Below, piece after piece: positions 62,002 through 64,000 of a stretch of DNA of 64,000 nt (position 1 is the first letter of the stretch; every line of letters begins with the position of its first letter). This DNA is from Undaria pinnatifida (taxonomy: Eukaryota; Sar; Phaeophyceae; Laminariales; Alariaceae): NCBI GenBank assembly GCA_012845835.1, contig JABAKD010000004.1, positions 4,744,265 through 4,808,264 on the forward strand, in the 5' to 3' direction. The position numbers and the translations under genes are program-made. The notes beneath the pieces are model-generated. The model made no database searches. It saw only the letters and a program-made list of their open reading frames with translations, and was not told the DNA's origin.

Positions 62002-62716
62002 TAACAGGTCCGTGATGGAGGATGAGGGGGCAGGAGATGTGCCGTTCCGAGAGGTGGTGGGGAGCCTGATGTGGATCGCCAGCCAGACTAGGCCCGATAT
62101 CGCGAATGCTGTGCGGGCGGTGGCGAGGCACTCTCACGAACCAAATAGGAGCCACTGGAAGGCAGCTCAGAAGATTCTCAATTATCTTCTGGAAACGGCG
62201 CATCTGACTTTGAAGTTCAAGCAGGATAGTTCGGAAGACGCAGGCACGTTGGTGTATGTAGATGCTGATTTTGCAAGTAGGGCCACTAACCGTAGATCAG
62301 TTTCGGGTGCGATGGTTTTCGTGGCGGCGATGCTTGTAGTTTGGATTTCTAGGACGCAGAAATGCGTTTCACAGTCAACTTCAGAAGCAGAGTATCTTGC
62401 GATGGGAGATGGTGTAAAGGAAGCTCTGTTTGTAAACGGAATGCTTCAGTTCCTGAGGCCTAGTGCGAAGCCTCGTAAGATAGACGTCCTTGAAGACAAC
62501 GAGGGGGCGATTGCGCTCGCAGAGAACCCGCTGAGCTCGAGTAGGAGTAAGCACATCGATGCGAGGCACCACTTTTTTAGGAATCTGACCGAGGAGGGTG
62601 TGATCGAAGTCACCCACGTCCCCAGCGAGAAACAACACGCGGACATCCTCACGAAGGCGTTGCCGAGAGATCTTTTTGAAGTTCACCGCGGCTTTGCACT
62701 TGGTATCAAGAAGTAG
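61886..62716 (+). pseudogene. Copia pol part 4: RT end and RNase H
   Basis: From about 61930 it reads YIRSVLERFN, then PFREVVGSLMWIASQTRPDI, RNase H first Asp in YVDADFAS, RRSVSGAMVF, Glu in STSEAEYLAM, Asp in EDNEGAIALAENP and the terminal RSKHIDARHHFFR, VPSEKQHADILTKAL. Stop at 62716. The RNase H catalytic residues are present. Confidence 0.88.
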
Positions 62717-62791
62717 AAGTCTGAGTCGTTTTGTTTTTGTTTTTGTTTGATATGTATTTGGTCTGGTAGATACAACAGCCCCTAGGGAGGG

Positions 62792-63323
62792 TGTTTGTGA
62801 TAGCGGCATGTATGTATCAACTGTACTGTGGTGAAACTCTGATTGGTTGGTTTGAATAGCAGAACTGTTGATTGTATGTTGTTGTACCAGGATACTCTTC
62901 TTGTGGTGCTACGGTACTTCGGTAGATTGTACATGTGCACGAGTTATACATCGGACCGTAGTGGTGTGTACGGTACGTTGGTATGTCGGTACGTTGGACA
63001 CATTGACGAATAGGAACATTCCTGTAGTGTTGCTAACACGATATAGCTTGTCTCAACGAACAGCCTAGCAATAAGTTACAGTTACATACGTTGTGTCACG
63101 GAGGTAAGTTACAGGGATCGTCTCGTGGTATCACCCACGAGCAGTCCCACGGGTATGTACGAGTAGGCACTATGCGAGGAGGTTTAGGTATTCGACTACG
63201 AGCGGTTGTTACTGGGCTGTGGAGAGTTGGCCCACATGACCCACTCCACTTCCTGACCTGTCTCTCCAGACATTGGTCTCTCTAATATAATACCTTTCTC
63301 CAGAAGCCACTGATTTACCAACA
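62792..63323 (+). repeat. Copia 3-prime LTR
   Basis: TGTTTGTGATAGCGG to GATTTACCAACA. Differences seen from the 5-prime LTR: C/T near base 5, C/T near 38 and A/G near 100. Confidence 0.93.
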
Positions 63324-63329
63324 CAAACA

Positions 63330-63420
63330 AGCCCCCCCCCTCGCGTGTTCCATCTTGAAAGGGATGTGTGATCAATGATCTTATGACCAAGGCTAGCATC
63401 AAATGAGTACGCCCCCCCCC
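63330..63420. repeat. Family R4-related repeat with C-runs
   Basis: It has GAAAGGGATGTGTGATCAATG, ATGACCAAGGC and AAATGAGTACGC before a C-run, like 23970-24040. Confidence 0.65.
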
Positions 63421-63621
63421 CCCTCGTGTGCCATCGTACTCTTCCGCATGTTCGCAAGGTACCTGCGGCACCCGAAGAGGCCTGCGACAGGTGCCGCAGC
63501 AAGGGGCGAGTACCTCCACCGGTTTGCCGAGCTACTGACGGGCACCTCAAACGACGGGAATTCCCGAAATTCAGATAGTGCAGCATCTTATCTTGAAATT
63601 CAATTCCTCGATTCAGTCGTT

Positions 63622-63845
63622 TTCCACTAGCCCCCTCAACTTTGGTTGAACGAAATCGCCGGTTTTGAAATCAGCTCCCGACCGTATCTCCTAAAATACG
63701 GTGCACCTTGCCACCCCGACGCCATCGGCCGAAAAATATTTTGCACGCAAGAAAGTGTATGAAGATGCTTTTTCATAGCATCCTTCCTCATGTCGAGCAG
63801 CCATGAAACGTTCGTTTTGTTTTGGGGGGGGGGGATATCGCAGAA
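63622..63845. mobile_element. MITE family M1, copy 3
   Basis: Body matches 26440 and 27096 (CGAAATCGCCGGTTTTGAAA; CCATGAAACGTTCG). The ends are decayed (TTCCACTAGCC, GGATATCGCAGAA). Confidence 0.75.
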
Positions 63846-64000
63846 TCAATTAATTTTAGTATCCGAAACTGACAGCACTGTGAAATCTTCGAACTACTCC
63901 CCCGGAGCAAAGAAGAACGGGTCTATTAATAGTGGCTTCTTATCGAAAAATGACAGATTTCTTTTGCAAGAGCAAGCTCGATTTGGTCGTTTTCCCGCTC

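Larger units (their letters stand above)
56919..63323 (+). mobile_element. Ty1/copia retrotransposon, complete, recent insertion
   Basis: 6,405 bp with two 532-bp LTRs (TGTT...AACA), target duplication CAAAC and purine tract AGGGAGGG at 62784-62791. Coding order is gag, protease, integrase, RT, RNase H, the copia order. The LTRs differ at three places I can see, all transitions, so insertion is recent. Pol is broken by at least three small indels and gag is separated from pol by a frame change. It would need proteins from an intact relative to move. No primer site is obvious after the 5-prime LTR. Confidence 0.93.

Overview
The window reads as nuclear DNA of a repeat-rich eukaryote. Coding sequence is split into short GC-rich exons with GT-AG introns (mostly GTGAGT donors, CAG or TAG acceptors), and most of the rest is transposable elements and satellites. 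Three CCCTAA units, abundant miniature LTR elements and tRNA-headed SINEs would suit a stramenopile, perhaps a brown alga. That placement is inference; no rRNA, organellar or species-diagnostic gene is present.

Left part (1-22.6 kb). A small two-exon minus-strand gene candidate (2.3-3.2 kb) lies head-to-head with a plus-strand gene whose seven phase-compatible exons run from 3,647 to 22,608. The plus gene encodes about 365 residues with eleven CxxC pairs in serial zinc-hairpin modules and a basic, low-complexity C-terminus. Its introns hold PIF/Harbinger-like elements, a tRNA-like array, a terminal-inverted-repeat element carrying a poly-Gln frame, SINEs, telomere-like repeats and a 1-kb near-perfect palindrome.

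Middle (22.6-45.5 kb). The stretch 22.6-28.3 kb is almost pure repeat, including a 235-bp MITE family. A minus-strand gene then runs from 39,443 down to 28,339. Nine phase-compatible exons give about 536 residues, and the C-terminal third has the layout of a PX (phosphoinositide-binding) domain. It converges tail-to-tail on the Cys-rich gene. Its introns hold a LINE fragment, a pyrimidine tract, a Tc1/mariner-like MITE and SINEs. Further right are candidate exons, a 226-bp tandem duplication and a composite TRIM-like element with three LTRs.

Right part (45.5-64 kb). A decayed Ty3/gypsy element (260/269-bp LTRs, TTAT target duplication) keeps integrase C-terminus, chromodomain and a Trp-rich C-terminal domain. 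Next come a 250-bp hexanucleotide microsatellite, a minisatellite, a four-exon gene candidate (53.7-55.0 kb) and a second giant palindrome (arms about 800 bp). A complete Ty1/copia element (56,919-63,323) follows, with 532-bp LTRs differing at only three places I can see and a perfect CAAAC target duplication, but with frameshifted pol.

The two multi-exon genes are the best host gene calls. Exon models come from reading frames, splice sites and phase, without transcript evidence.
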